From Hetaerina americana (lineage: Eukaryota > Arthropoda > Insecta > Odonata > Calopterygidae): a DNA stretch of 64,000 bases. The position numbers and the translations under genes are program-made. Where the stretch lies: assembly GCA_022747635.1 (NCBI GenBank), contig JAKTNV010000003.1, forward strand, positions 10,476,048 to 10,540,047. The letters are read 5' to 3'. Below, piece by piece: positions 36,150 through 48,268 of the stretch. Position 1 is the stretch's first letter; every line of letters begins with the position of its first letter. The notes below the pieces were generated by a model. The model saw nothing but the letters and a program-made list of their open reading frames with translations, was not told the origin of the DNA and made no database searches.

Positions 36150-36415
36150 ATGCGTAGAGAAACAAACATTTGGAGTTTGCTCTCCTTAGGCTCTGAGACT
36201 TGAGGCTATAGAAGTAGCAGGGAGAAAGCTAGAGGTGATAATATTGGCAGTTGAGATGTAGGTACAATGCGTAGTTAGATCGATTGAGAGATATCTCTCT
36301 GAGATGATGGGTGAATAGAAAAGTTGGTGGTAAAGACAATGAAAAGAAGAAGGAAAGCCGATGTATCATGAGATATGAAAATCTAGTGAAGACCGCATTA
36401 GAAGATACCATTACA
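36150..36415 (+). pseudogene. LINE 3'-end relic (reverse transcriptase C-terminal region)
   Basis: Broken frames give the order expected near the end of a LINE ORF: GSET (36192-36203, where the usual text continues with W), then basic and aromatic fragments, then the clear RYENLVKTALEDT at about 36374-36412. The last fits the conserved stretch of a basic residue, E, LVKT and LEG/D found downstream of the polymerase domain. Several frameshifts and stops occur. It may be the same LINE family as the 5.5-6.5 kb relic but in the opposite orientation, covering the 3' part that copy lacks. Confidence 0.7.
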
Positions 36416-36805
36416 GATTAAACTTATATCTGAATGTTGATAATTAATTAGATAAAGGAAGTGAATGACGACATTTTAACGTTACAATAACAATAATGGC
36501 GATAATATTAGTTATAGCAAAAATACCTGTAATAAGCGTAGGAGCCCTGAAGGAATGGAGAGATCGGAAGGCGACGGGACGGCTACTGAAAATGTTGGTT
36601 TGCGAAGATCAAACGCCCTGTGTGTCACTTAGTCATTTTTTGGAGAAGCATTCCTCTGCCCCGGAAGTAATAATGTATTTCCAATTGATTGATTCATTTA
36701 TCCGCCTCCCACGCCGAAGCGTTTCGCTAAACTTTTCGAGATTTTATAAAAATCCACGACTTCTTGGCGTTCCCTCTCTGCCCTCGCCTTCCCGTCCTTT
36801 CGCAG
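36416..36805. other. Spacer leading to a candidate exon
   Basis: Moderately GC-rich toward the right. It ends in a strong pyrimidine tract and acceptor-like ctttcgcag at 36797-36805. Confidence 0.45.
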
Positions 36806-37082
36806 ACTTTCCCTCTTGACATTGCCATTGATCCACCGGGCGTCCGTTCGGGGCGCGCGCCCCATCCCCCGAGCCGCCGCGAGCACTCTCCCGGCCCCAC
36901 TCCTCTCCCGGTCGGGCCGAAGCTCGGCGCGGCGCGGTAGTTCGCGGGACCGAGCGTGCACGAAGCGGTCGCCCAAGGACGAGGCGGCACCAGGTCCCAA
37001 GGACGCGTGGGGCGGTGGGGATTCGGGCGTGTTTTCGGAGGATTCCGGGTCGAGCGAAAAATCTCCGGAGAACAAGAAATGA
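36806..37082 (+). CDS. Candidate terminal coding exon, product unknown
   Basis: After a strong splice-acceptor sequence (ctgccctcgccttcccgtcc followed by tttcgcag), a frame stays open for 277 nt to TGA at 37080-37082. The first base completes a split codon. The last third has coding-like codons: G at position 1, A at position 2 and G/C at position 3, as in gac gag gcg gca. It reads as an acidic, serine-rich tail, RSPKDEAAPGPKD ... SEDSGSSEKSPENKK. The upstream part is arginine/serine-rich and could be untranslated or compositional. A 232-codon ORF on the opposite strand shares the same third positions, so base composition alone does not settle the strand; the purine-first pattern and the acceptor favour plus. 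No domain is recognised and no partner exon was found. Confidence 0.33.
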
Positions 37083-37600
37083 GGCAGAAAAGGAGGAAAT
37101 GTCAAATATTTCCATCGCATTGGCGTTGTTTTGTCCCCCTCTCTCTCCAATCGTCCCAGCCCGTGGAAGGGGAACAAATGAGGGTTGGCCCCGAAAAAAT
37201 CCGCGATCGCGAGTCTCGGGGTCACCGCGAGAAGTCCTTCCGGAGAAAACTTAGTGCTATCAAAAACACACATAATGACGACGGCGCGAGATGATTCCTC
37301 TCCTGATGAGGTCCAATTTAACGTCTCAGCCTTCGCTACAATAATAAGCGAGACGTTTCGGACAGTGGATATGTGCGTCATTCTGAGCATTTTCAAATTC
37401 TCCGTTCCCCACCGATACTCTTTGTGGGACGTATATTTTTATTCCTCCCTCACCCCCTCCGTACTTATCAACTACAACCATCACTTGCCTTTTGACTCGC
37501 GCACGAAAGGAGAAAAGAGTGGGCCAAGGTTATGAAGGCTGAAGGTATATATACATATATTCGGCCGTATTATATTTTTTTCGGAAAATCATAAACAAGT
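37083..37600. other. GC-rich to AT-rich transition, possible 3' UTR
   Basis: Follows the candidate terminal exon. It holds the hairpin at 37311-37363 and a weak PLE-type motif; otherwise nothing recognised. Confidence 0.4.
37311..37363. repeat. Compound inverted repeat
   Basis: Complementary pairs gtcc/ggac (37311-37314 and 37360-37363), aacgtctc/gagacgtt (37320-37327 and 37350-37357) and tcgct/agcga (37333-37337 and 37347-37351) are nested. The last two compete for a few bases. The structure starts right after ctgatgag, and on the minus strand it contains ccgaaacgtc, reminiscent of PLE ends. Confidence 0.6.
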
Positions 37601-38290
37601 GTTCGCTCCAGAGGGAAGCCCCCTTTGAGGGAGGTCGAGACGATTGGTGGGAGGCGGGGAGGCTTTCGCCGCGGCCGCCACTCCGTCCGGTCATTAAAAT
37701 AAGATGCGAGTGTTGAGGGACGTCGCTTACATCTTTCGAGCTCGCTTGTCAGCATCCCACGCCCGAGAGAGATGGATGGATGCTTTTGGTGAAAGACGGA
37801 GCGGAAGAAAAAAAACAGGAATGTGGATCAAAAAAGTTGGTGTGGTGACGGGGCCCGGCACGCCTGTGAGTGCGCTGGCCCATGTACCAACTTCTTAACT
37901 TCCCGCCCTCCCTTGGAACACCCTCCTCTCCGCGTTCTCCTCGTCCCCCTGCCTTTGTGCCTGCCAGGGGGGGGGGGGGGTAGGGAGGCCTGATGTGCCA
38001 TCCGCCCGCATGACGGATGCATTCGCAAGGAGATGAGGCCCAGGTGCTCGCACCCCATTCGCGAACTTCGCCTGCTTGTGTTTCTTTTTTTCTTCCTGGG
38101 GCATCTCGTAAATGATACTCCCCGCCGACTGACTTATAACCTCGTAATTCATAAGAGCGGCGAGGTGAAAAGGGGTTATGGTATTCCTTATTATTTTTCC
38201 CTTTGGTGCTCTCTTGCGACAGCGGGCGTCGGGCGATGATGACGAGGGACACGGGACGGATGCGGGGAGGACGTCAGGTGGCGTCTCAAA
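37601..38290. other. GC/CpG-rich segment with a poly-G tract
   Basis: CpG-rich, with an uninterrupted G run at about 37969-37980. A 167-codon minus-strand ORF and others are judged compositional. Confidence 0.4.
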
Positions 38291-39609
38291 CAGGTTAGGC
38301 CGCTTCTTGGGAAATTAATGAAGTATGACTCTGCTCTCCTCCCCGCGATTCAGGTGCTGTATTTGTTTCCAAAGTCCGAAGTGCAATTGGTGTTTATCGC
38401 CGAGAGGTCTCCTCGTTCATTTCCTCATGCGTACTTGGTGCCTTTTTCATCGCCACGAAAGCGTCAGTTTCACCTGTGTCTTCGTCTATCGATTTCGAGC
38501 AGCGTAAATGAAAATGCATATACTAGGGACTTTCATTAATTGTCGAGAATAGGCAACATTTTGTGTTTTCTGTTCTGAGTGAGTAAATAATTATTTATTT
38601 AATCGCCTTTTTTATTAAATAGTATTAAAATCTATGGAAGAGTACATTGTTTTAGCATTTACATTGCTAGTAAGTCTTATATTTCATCGTTATGTATTAT
38701 TTATTCGGTATATGGAAATTAAATTGAGGATCACAATGCGGTACAAGGAATATTTTGCTCTGTACAGGCTTTGGTCTATCTTATATGTATTAAAAGTCCG
38801 CATGGTACCCTGAAAAAGACGGCTAGGGTGTGTGTTAAGTGGTGATTCAACACCTGGGAAGGAGCATAAAACGTTAAGTTTTGCTTAATTTTTTGTCGCC
38901 GATTGATATGTATAATATTTCAAAAAATGAAGTTTGTTTTAAATAAAAATAAGCACTCTCCAATATGTAACTGATAAATAATACCGTGAACATGCAAGAC
39001 GAACTTCTAGGTATTTGTTTTCCTTTAAGACACTATCCATTAGATTTAACTGTTTCGAAGCAACTTTAAAGTTTTATGTAATATAAACTATTTAGAAGAC
39101 CCTTTTTGGAGAATTATTCTAGCGTGTTCACGTTTTTGGATACGAGGAGTGGATTCACTTTTCATATCAAGAAAGTAACAGTCTTGAACAGTAGTTATGG
39201 TTTCTCTTTCATTTCATAAGGGAACATCTAAGAAAGAATGCTGATCTCAAAATCAATTGTTATTTTTCCATTATAATTAATTTAATACACCCAGATTTTG
39301 ATATCTCATATCCGACACAGAAGTCAAATTGTCGCCTCGTGTAATTCGCAAAAATGGTCGCAGGAAATATTTATGCTTCCTAAAATTATAATATCAAAGG
39401 GAATAGTAAGTTTCGTTTCGAAGAAATAACATACCATGTCCTTTCTTTGAGTGACAAAGAAAGCCACGCTATCAATTCACGACTGTATCGTTATATAGGT
39501 ATTAAATCATTTCCCAGGACTGATCCCCATACTGGTTTAATATTTTATAATGATATAAAATATGGAAGATGAGGTATGTGTTCGTCGACTTGATGTGCAT
39601 ATTTTCCTG
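38291..39609. other. AT-rich intergenic sequence
   Basis: Nothing recognised. Confidence 0.55.
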
Positions 39610-39701
39610 ATGGAGTTCGCTTGTGAAATGAAGCAACAAGCTTGCTGTTGGCTCGTATTATTTTTAAGTATGTCGCAGTTGCACAGATATTGCAATCAAT
39701 G
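39610..39701 (+). CDS. Possible short signal-peptide exon, product unknown
   Basis: Two in-frame ATGs (39610 and 39628) open a short frame. From the second it reads MKQQACCWLVLFLSMSQLHR and then YCNQ, with a compact hydrophobic core of signal-peptide type. It ends at a consensus donor, atg/gtgagt, with the intron starting at 39702. Unspliced, the frame stops immediately (tgg tga), so splicing would be required. It is only 92 nt long and no next exon was found, so chance is quite possible. Confidence 0.2.
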
Positions 39702-40689
39702 GTGAGTAGTGAAGCCGCCCTTTATCACGGTACTTTGTCATCAGGGGAAACTGCGGAAGGACCGGAATGGTATAATATCACATTACATAAGACCTCTTTA
39801 TGTCTTGCTCAAGTTGGTGCACGGAATGATAGAATTCGAAGCGAGTTATCCAGCAGTACACACGTCTTCTCCGGCTCATCCCCCTTTCACCGTTTCCTTA
39901 GACGTGAAGCGCTTCACGGCAAACAACAATCCCTAGACTACGCGGAATAGATTAAGAAATATATGTGGAAAAGAAACTGCACCTGTCATTCTAAATCAGG
40001 AACATGAGGAGATAACGGCTGATCTGAAGAGGTACACTAATGAGCTCGTGAATGCGAGGTCACCTCTGCGGACGGGCAGCCTCCGCATTTCACAGACCCT
40101 CATGCGACCGCTGCCGATGGCGAGAGAGCGCCCTCATCCGGAGTTCATCGCTAACTAGGCCATCGGATCCCTTGACCATTTATTGTTTCCCTGCGATGCA
40201 ATCCTTCTAGTGAAGTAGTCGAGGGTATGATTGAAACGCCGCCGCAGAAAGAGGCTGAACAACTTCGTGCTGACCCTTCCCACGCATGCGAATCCTTTCT
40301 AAGTATTTCCATTTACTTCGAAAAAAACAAGCAGCGTACCTTGGCAGGGTGGGCGTGATGAATTATAAACGCTACAACAGGTGTATAGGTGGATGCGCAT
40401 TGGGTTTAATTTTTTCCTTCGTCATATATATTGCAAATGTGCTCTTGTTTGTTTCCCACAGCTCTGACCAAATTTGGCGAAAAGCATGGAGGACAACTCA
40501 CCATTATTTCCTTCATAGAGTAGATCCTGTGCGTACCGAGTATGCGTCTTTGGTTGATATACAAAAATTCTTGATTATCAATACGTACGGCTTAATCTTC
40601 CCTACAGCATTAATTATAATACTGTCAAATAAGCATTTTTTACCAACTCGCCTAAGGAGAGTTGGGTTTTATAATGCAGACTCATTGAC
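39702..40689. other. Intergenic or intronic sequence
   Basis: Somewhat less AT-rich, with ORFs up to 143 codons (40286-40717), but no family-like features were recognised. Confidence 0.5.
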
Positions 40690-40775
40690 AGCCGACCTAT
40701 TAGCTCGTCGGGATTGAGTGCTTGTAGTTAACACGAAGGTTGTGGGTTTGAATCCCGCTTCGGGTACGGAATGAG
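40690..40775 (+). repeat. tRNA-like SINE head (family D)
   Basis: tagctcgtcgggattgagtg, then gttaacacgaaggttgtggg and tttgaatcccgcttcggg, reads as an A-box-like segment, a variable-loop region and a near-consensus B box (ggtttgaatcc with a one-base offset). Pairing is too weak for a functional tRNA gene. It is the only copy seen in the window, so the family is unconfirmed. Confidence 0.45.
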
Positions 40776-43630
40776 TTATAGCACAGCGTGTTTATAGTTA
40801 CGCTTACGGTGAGAATTGGCACTTTCGTGGGAGTAGGTCCAGTACTTTGTTACTTTAATTAACTAGCATGCCATGGAAAATAAAACAATACAATTCAAAA
40901 CTAAATAATATCAATTTATTATATCTAACTAAATATATATACATATATATATAACTATGTATATAACTAAATCATATCAATGAAGAATATTTACGACGTA
41001 GCCTGATCATCTTTTTCCAATCAGAATATATGTATTGAAATTTAAAATACTTTTAAGTGATTTTTTTCCCTGTGGATAATTTTGAATTTCTGCCGTGGAC
41101 TCAACTCTTACAGTATTTAATTCTTAGGATGGCTGGTATTTTAAGACCTTACCTGTTGATATGACACAATTTCATTGGTGTCTGCAACTAATTCTGACGT
41201 CAATTGTGAACTACGGAGATTAAATAACGAAATTCGTGATAAATGCCGTGGTGCTTATCCGTAATTAATTTTTATCGACAATTGAAACAAAAAATGGTCA
41301 GTCACGTAGTCATTCGTGAGGAGGATTTCCTTTGATCGTGCCAAAACTTCCTGGAACGCGTTTATCCTTGCTGAGCAAAACGTGTTTTGCGATTCACATG
41401 GTTACTGATAAAATGTGCGTTGCATTATTAAAATATGCATGTAGGATAAAATCTCAACTCAAGTCTTCGAATTGAAAAAGATTTTTTTGTTCAGGATGTA
41501 AATGTTTATTCGAGAAATCAATCACGGTTATATCATTTCGATGAAATGGATCGAATGTACGAAGATCTTTTTAGTGAAATAAAACTTAAAAATCAGTTCG
41601 TTAAAGCTGTTCGAAAATGAAGATATTCTATGTATAAGCTCTTCAGTTCATCGCATGGGTGTTCATTTTTGATACTTTTTAAATGGCATTATGATGATTA
41701 TGGTAGGATTTTGCCTGAGTCAAATCCTACCCGACTTAATAAGGACATTTCCGTGGGTTTCTTAATTTCATGCATTTTGGTTTAAAAGCAGTATGAAAGA
41801 ATTTCCAGAGACATTTTTTAATGAAGGTAAGACTTCAAACCGTTGGGAAATCCGGATGTACCAAGATAGCCACTTATTGACTGTTCCTTTTGCTGTTACG
41901 CCATTGGCGGAGTACTGGCTGCCCATCACCTCTAACTTTTGCCCTGGAAGCTTTCCCTACTTTCTCATCTTTGATTATTCCCGCTCTTTATTCCCTCCCT
42001 GAGGTAAAACAAGTCGCAAACATTTCTCTCTCCCTTCCGACGTTATTTTTGGTATCCCGCTCGAAGAAGAAAGTAAATGCTACTCCTTCCGTTTCAGTAG
42101 GCTCGGCTTAAGGGTAAGACCTTCGCTCCCTAAACGGAGGCACCGTTCATGTTTGCTCTACTTCCGTTGCCTGCGGGAAGGTGAACTACATCCGCCTAGG
42201 GAGACGTCTCAGAAGCGAACGACTGATTGATTGTTATCAGTGGGAGTATCGAGGCGATCAATACAAATCATGTCATTTAGCATGTCTTTCACAATAAGTA
42301 AATACCTGAGCAATGTCTAGTAAACACATTGCGGAATAATTATACTCGAGGCTCAAGGTTTTTCTTTCCAGAAACTCCATATCTGAGTTTGTCCCCCCTT
42401 TCAAATACCTTTATCTTTCTTTCAGCGAGTCATAATTAGGTGATACTGCTTATATTTTGGCAGAAACACAAATTCTGAACTCTGATCGGTTGGGTACGAG
42501 AGCTTTATTGTATGTTCTTGCCTTTCATTGTAAACATCTGGATCCATTGAGCTCCTAGACCTTGATCGCTTTTAGAGATTGCGCCGTCGGAGTTCTATTG
42601 CCTTTCGGAAAAGTATGAAATAAATCAAATCCCTGTCGAGCTCCGAAGAAGACTGCAGAAGATAAAAATAATCATAGCCGCAGGGCATGCTAACTGTTTG
42701 GCGAGCACCCTGCAAATGTTATTATCGGTTCTAAGCATATATGAATAACGCATCAGCACCCTTTCATCATTAGCTGAATGTGACTCGTTTGCAGTTTCCC
42801 TTTCCTATGCCATGCGTTGCTTATATTTTCCCAAACACACTTTCGCTTTCGAAGGTGTAGAAAGGCTCTGCACCAGTTTCCATCGCGACCGGCAGGAGAG
42901 TTGAAGAATGCGATGCACGGAGGAGAAAAATACGTGGATTCTCCTCCTAGGACGTTGTTTGTTCATTTTTTTCAAAAGCAAGAACTGGAACGGTGAAAAT
43001 AAACTTCACTTCTGATGACGTTCGAGATTTGAGACGCGCATGCTCTTCCGAGAGAGCTGTCAGGTGCTTCTTTCATTCAGTCGATGTCTTTCCCTTCGCT
43101 TTCGCGTTCGTTAAGTCGCGGCATTCATTTACCTTGTCTTTTAGTCACTTCGTTAGCGTTTTCTCTAAGCTACTTTGTAGGCGCCAGCCTTGAGGAGAGG
43201 AGGGTGGCAGCAAGGGAACTTTGGACTCCACGACAAGGCAGTCAGTTCCTTTGGTCGGGCTCTTCTCCGCCAATGCCCAATACAACGTCCCCCTTGACAT
43301 CTCTTCATCTGCTTATTTCGTATTTTAATGGAATTGACGGTAGCGGTGTGTAGTTTAACGTGAAAAAACATTTGAAGAAGGTGCCACATTTGTTATCTAT
43401 GCTAGAATATGCATCTTTGATCATAGAAAAATGCCACCTCCTTCCTACTCATCTGTTTCTGAAAGCATTATTATTTGCGGGAGCAGAAACGAATAAGATT
43501 GCTTCTGGGATATTGGAAACATTCTCTGTCGCCGAGACGAAACTATCGTCTCGTCATAACGCAAATTTTATTTCTTCATTCTTTCGCCAATGGTACAATA
43601 TTTTTTATGGTCAATAGTATTGTGAGCATA
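40776..43630. other. AT-rich intergenic sequence
   Basis: No supported gene. A small hairpin (gtaggattt ... aaatcctac, 41703-41730, with a 10-nt loop) and scattered short ORFs only. Confidence 0.55.
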
Positions 43631-43736
43631 GGGAACGTCACGTTAACTGACCAAACACGTTTTACTGGAGTTATTTCCTCATTGCGACCAAACAAGCTTC
43701 AGTACAACATTTTTGGTCATAAAACGTGACGTTCCC
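43631..43736. mobile_element. 106-bp MITE with TA target duplication
   Basis: The ends are inverted repeats of about 25 bp: gggaacgtcacgttaactga ccaaa at the left, and gggaacgtcacgttttatga ccaaa read inward from the right, matching 22 of 25. TA lies immediately outside both ends (43629-43630 and 43737-43738). The interior is non-coding. Size, ends and TA duplication fit a miniature Tc1/mariner-type element. Its autonomous parent is not in this window: the ends differ from both mariners here. Confidence 0.85.
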
Positions 43737-45744
43737 TATTAAATAAAAAGAAAACCACAGTTGCAATTTGAGATAAAAAATTAATATTTGGCCGTCATTT
43801 GTCTCGAATTATTATGCATAAGCATAAAGGCGATAGTTTTGCATTCAAGAATAATTATTGAGTTATCTCAATTATTTTTACTTTCGCGTAGTTTGAATTG
43901 TGAATCTTATTTTTTTATTGGCATAAGAGCTGCCTTAGTAGATTACTTTCCGCCAATTAAAGCGATGATTTTGTTTTGAAATTCTAATTCTCACACAAAG
44001 AAGGTTTACAGTGCTGTAAAGGTTTGCGAAAATTTAGAAGGTAAACTGCCTCTCTTTAACTCGCGCGAAACTTTTTATTTATTTCCAAAACATCACGTGA
44101 AGGAAAACTCGTTCTAATTTCAAACTTACGTCCACAATGGAGCAGTTATGTATGCCTTGTGGCACGTACTCATAACCACTATGACAAATCTTATGCATCA
44201 GCAAATTTATAAGCTCTTGAAATGTTGAACTCTTCTGCCGATGGATTTTCTTCCCGTGAAGATGAACTAGTGCAGGTTCCGAATTTTTCCATCGAAGGAC
44301 TCGATGGAAACTTTCTTAATCTTATTCGACCGTCTTTATCATCCGTCTATTTCTCCGAAGTCCTCGCCGCAGCTTCAGTAAAAACTTTGGCCAATTGAAA
44401 TAAAAGCACATTATCTCGAATTTCTAAAAGTTTTTTGAACGTGCTATAACATGCAAGTGTCATTTGTGACATCCTTATTTCGCTCCAGGAAGCGAATTTT
44501 AGCACCGTCAAAGTGGGATACACGACCTGAATAGCATCTAATAATGTTGTCACATTATGAGTACTCGCCGTGAGTGGTCGTGGCCCACATTCCGCGGCTA
44601 GCCTGCTCGAGGAGTTTCGTCATTCATTCACTAGGCTCGTCAGTAGAACCGCGGCCAACATTTTCCCTGCCGGCCGCGTCGGTGATCCTCCTCCGCAATG
44701 GAAACAAGAAGGATATTCACTAATTGGCTTGTTTATTCATGGATCCCGATTGGATACCCACTCCATTTCTGGACATGCTCAATTACCGTGCGCACTACTG
44801 TGTGTCTTTTCAGTGAATCGAATGACGTTTCGTTTGCAGGAAAACCGCCGCCACTCATGAATCATAGAAGTATGAAATCCATCATTTTAGCACCTACTAC
44901 GGTCGTACACTTCTTCACCAAGTTCGGGTTCATATAGGCGATTACGTTTTTCGAACAAATTGCCGAATTATTTTTCCTTTACCACTAAGTCGAACTTCTC
45001 GCTAGAGCATAAAAGCGAACCAGTGTCACAAATTATTCATCAATTTGTCAATAACGTATGGGACTTCCGTATTGGTTCACGGATCTTAAGAAGTCCGCCA
45101 AAAGTGGGGTTCAATCACGATCGACTTGAAAATGTCGCATTAGTTGTCTAATTTGCAAACACGATCGTTAAAAGACCAAAAGCCCTTTCGGTGGCGCTGT
45201 CATTTATTGCCACACGTATAAGAAAATGTAAACCTTGATTCCCATCTCTCTTCGAGTGCCTTGCCTTTGAAGAACTTGTATGAAATTTCAGTTCACGCCC
45301 AATAAAATACCACCCCGCGCCGTACGATTCATTCGCAAAATATATTAACGTTAGCGTTTTTTTATGGCTTCCGGAAACCCTGAATGTGTTTCGGGTTTCC
45401 ATTTAGGGGAACACGTCTGACTTTTCAAGGAATATTTTTTGTCACGTAGCAGTTGCCCTTTTTTTTCACTGTGCGGATGGTCACTTCCTCCCTTTAAATT
45501 CGCCCATCTGCATCCGCGTGGAGATAAACTCGGGTTACCTTGAATGTTTCGCTCAGTCTATTTCCTCCGCATCTGTGGCATCGGCGATATCAACAATAAC
45601 TACACATGAACTCCTTCGTCGCGTCAGCGTTTCATCAATGCGTTAATATATTTTGTTCACCATTAAGGCTGTGAATGAACAATTACGCTTCGTCTTTGTC
45701 TTCGGCCCCACCTCAGCGAATGTATACTCTCGATTTAATTTTCG
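43737..45744. other. Intergenic sequence
   Basis: No supported gene. ORFs at 44570-44860 and 45148-45402 show no recognisable content. Confidence 0.5.
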
Positions 45745-45784
45745 AAGCCGATGTAAAAATAAGCCCAAACTTTTACATCGGCTT
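45745..45784. repeat. 14-bp perfect hairpin
   Basis: aagccgatgtaaaa (45745-45758) and ttttacatcggctt (45771-45784) are exactly complementary around a 12-nt loop. Nearby genes are unknown. It could be a transposon end pair or a transcribed hairpin. Confidence 0.8.
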
Positions 45785-46855
45785 ATTACCGATTAAACCA
45801 ATGGTTATCACTTATAAGTGAATCATTTTCATCTTGGTATCCAATGTATCTGGTCCTCCATCCTGGTTTTTCAGGCGAACTTAAATATATATAGCCGTTT
45901 TAATTACTCTCCAAGCAGTTCCAAAGATCCATTAACTAAGGCATGTGAAATTAGTCTAATTATTAACACGTTTTTAAAAGCGTATGGATTTGGAATAAGG
46001 GGGAGGGCGTTTCCGTTGACCTTCTAAAGATTTCATTTCCGACAAAAAATTAGGTTAAGGTGGCCTTCCTCACTCTGCCTCGAGGGAGAGGGATAGAAGT
46101 TTTAACATGGGGAATCTCACTTTGCATCGGCATCATGCGGTGGAGTGGATGAAAGTGAGATAGCAACCGTGGCTAGGGACTTTTTACATTCCAGGGAATT
46201 AGTGTTTAGCCCTCTTCCATCAGTACACAATAAATAACGACTGCTCCATTTTGTACCACTTCATCTGGTGCACAGGAGGATGAGTACTGGCCGTCGTCGA
46301 TGAGGAGCAATTGAGGGCTGTTGAAATTTGCAACTATAGAGCGAGTAGAAGGATTGAGCTGATATCAAACGATGAGTATTGAGGGAAACAAGGGACAGAA
46401 CGGGAGCAGGAGAGGTCGAGTAGGGAGAGAATATGTGAACGAGAAACAAGACACTCCAAATATTGAGGTACTATAAGAGTTGCGGACCTTCTAGAGTCAG
46501 GTATGACATTACCTGCCATTACCGGAAGAGGTTTACTATAATTTATTGGAGTTTTAGAATTTGTGAGTGAAAGTTACGACATTTATGGTTTCTTTTTAAA
46601 AGGATGGCTGAATTTAATAGGTATGTATTCGATGTCACAAAATATACGAAATGAGAGGGGACCGAAGAAATATTTTTTTCTACAAGAGAGAGAGGGGTAT
46701 GAGGAAAAAATAAATTCGAAATGCATAAGCGTATCCAATGTTTGGCACTGGACCCGGGTAAAGCTTTTGGACGCTTCGCACGTGGGAGAATTCACTAGCG
46801 ATTACTTTGGCACGCCCATGTTTGCGACGAATAATTACTCATATTGTACGACGAT
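45785..46855. other. Intergenic sequence
   Basis: Nothing recognised. A purine-rich segment lies at 46300-46480. Confidence 0.5.
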
Positions 46856-47265
46856 ACTGCTGTCATATCCTGGCGCCTTGCGAGTTCCATGGGGGACGTA
46901 GCCGCCGATGAGGGATGACGCAAACGTCTTGGGCCGTCGAAAAGCGAGCAGATCGAGGGGATGGGCTCGGAGGAAGCGGGCGCGCGCGACCGCATCCTGC
47001 GGACAGCGGACGCTGCTGCCGGCGAGCAAAAAAGAAGTGATGCATCGTGAAGTGTTGCTCAAGTGGGGGGAATAAATGAAAGGGAAAAATGAATGCTCTG
47101 GGATCAGCGGGTCTCGTGTTCGTCCCCGTGTTTGGCTCAGGCGTACATCTCGTCTTCCCCCCGTGATCTCTGCTAATCCCAGGTGGGGGGGGGATCACCT
47201 GGACGGAAAGTGGAGAGGCGAGGCGCGCGGGGCAGGAGGGCGAGAAAGTGAATGCTGATGTCCCG
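46856..47265. other. GC/CpG-rich segment
   Basis: CpG-rich with several GCGC runs (gggcgcgcgcgaccgcatcc region near 46978). Overlapping ORFs on the minus strand are judged compositional. Possibly an unassigned promoter. Confidence 0.4.
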
Positions 47266-48268
47266 AGGCATTTTTGTGTTCGTTTTGGAATTTCTTCATT
47301 TGGTCATTTCGCAGGTTCCCATGACGTAAATCGCAGGGATTTTAACTGGGAGGGGCCCTAAATACGAGATCTACCTGTAATGTCCACATTCGTACTGCTG
47401 GCTTAAGTTGACATCCAAAATTGTTACAAGAATGAACTTCCCATTGTTTCCATGAAATGTATAAAATTAGTGAAATTAACGTCTCTTAAAAAAGAGAATT
47501 TCAAGGAATTTATTAGCACATTTTGTGTAATATTCCCATTATTGTTGTGTTTCTATATTCTTGCCCAAGCTTATAATGGCAAGAAAACTTCGCATGTAAC
47601 ATAAGATAAAATACATGGATAACTGCACAGCTACATTTATTTCTAGAATATTTTTGATTTTACAAAGATACATTTGAAAATTTAAGATTTTTAATAGTGC
47701 ATGTATACCTAAGATAAGGTCACAAGGAAATAATGGATTCACTTAGTGAATGTTGTGCTCGTATCTATCCATGATAGTTCAAGAAACAACGTACATTTCC
47801 CAAGAATGGTGCTATGTACCTATGCAAAATGTGACGATCGCACTTGGCCAAACACTTGCAAGAACACAAACGAGAAAGTGAATGTTTACCCAAAGTGGAT
47901 GAAATATTTTTCATTTCATTCCTAGGTCTTTAAAGGCGGACTGTACTGATGGAGATCATTAGGTCATGAGTGTGCTAGAGTGCAGATCTGTTCCCAAAAA
48001 TCCCATCCCCCCCCGCATTTCTCTTAGCCCAGCTGGCCTTGAAGACACAGAAAAATACCTTCCCCCCGTTCCCCTACTCTCCCCTAATGCCGCAGTCATT
48101 GATAATCCTCCCCCCCTCTATACCCGCACAACTAAACTCCTGCCGCTTCCCCTTGCTACACTACCCCATTCTCCACCGTCCTCTACAGAGTCACCTACTT
48201 ACGTGCCCACCTAATGGCCGCGGCGACACCCAAATGACTTTGTGCTTGCAATTAACGCTGGCTTGCGC
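47266..48268. other. Intergenic, ending in a C-rich segment
   Basis: 47270-47960 is AT-rich with nothing recognised. 47966-48270 is C-rich and gives proline-rich ORFs in two frames, likely compositional. It may be the upstream part of the PLE-like unit whose motif follows. Confidence 0.45.

Noticed and set aside
36698..37396. 232-codon minus-strand ORF, the longest after the mariner transposase
   Set aside because: It lies in GC-rich, stop-poor DNA, shows no domain, runs through a hairpin, and shares third positions with a better-supported plus-strand exon candidate.
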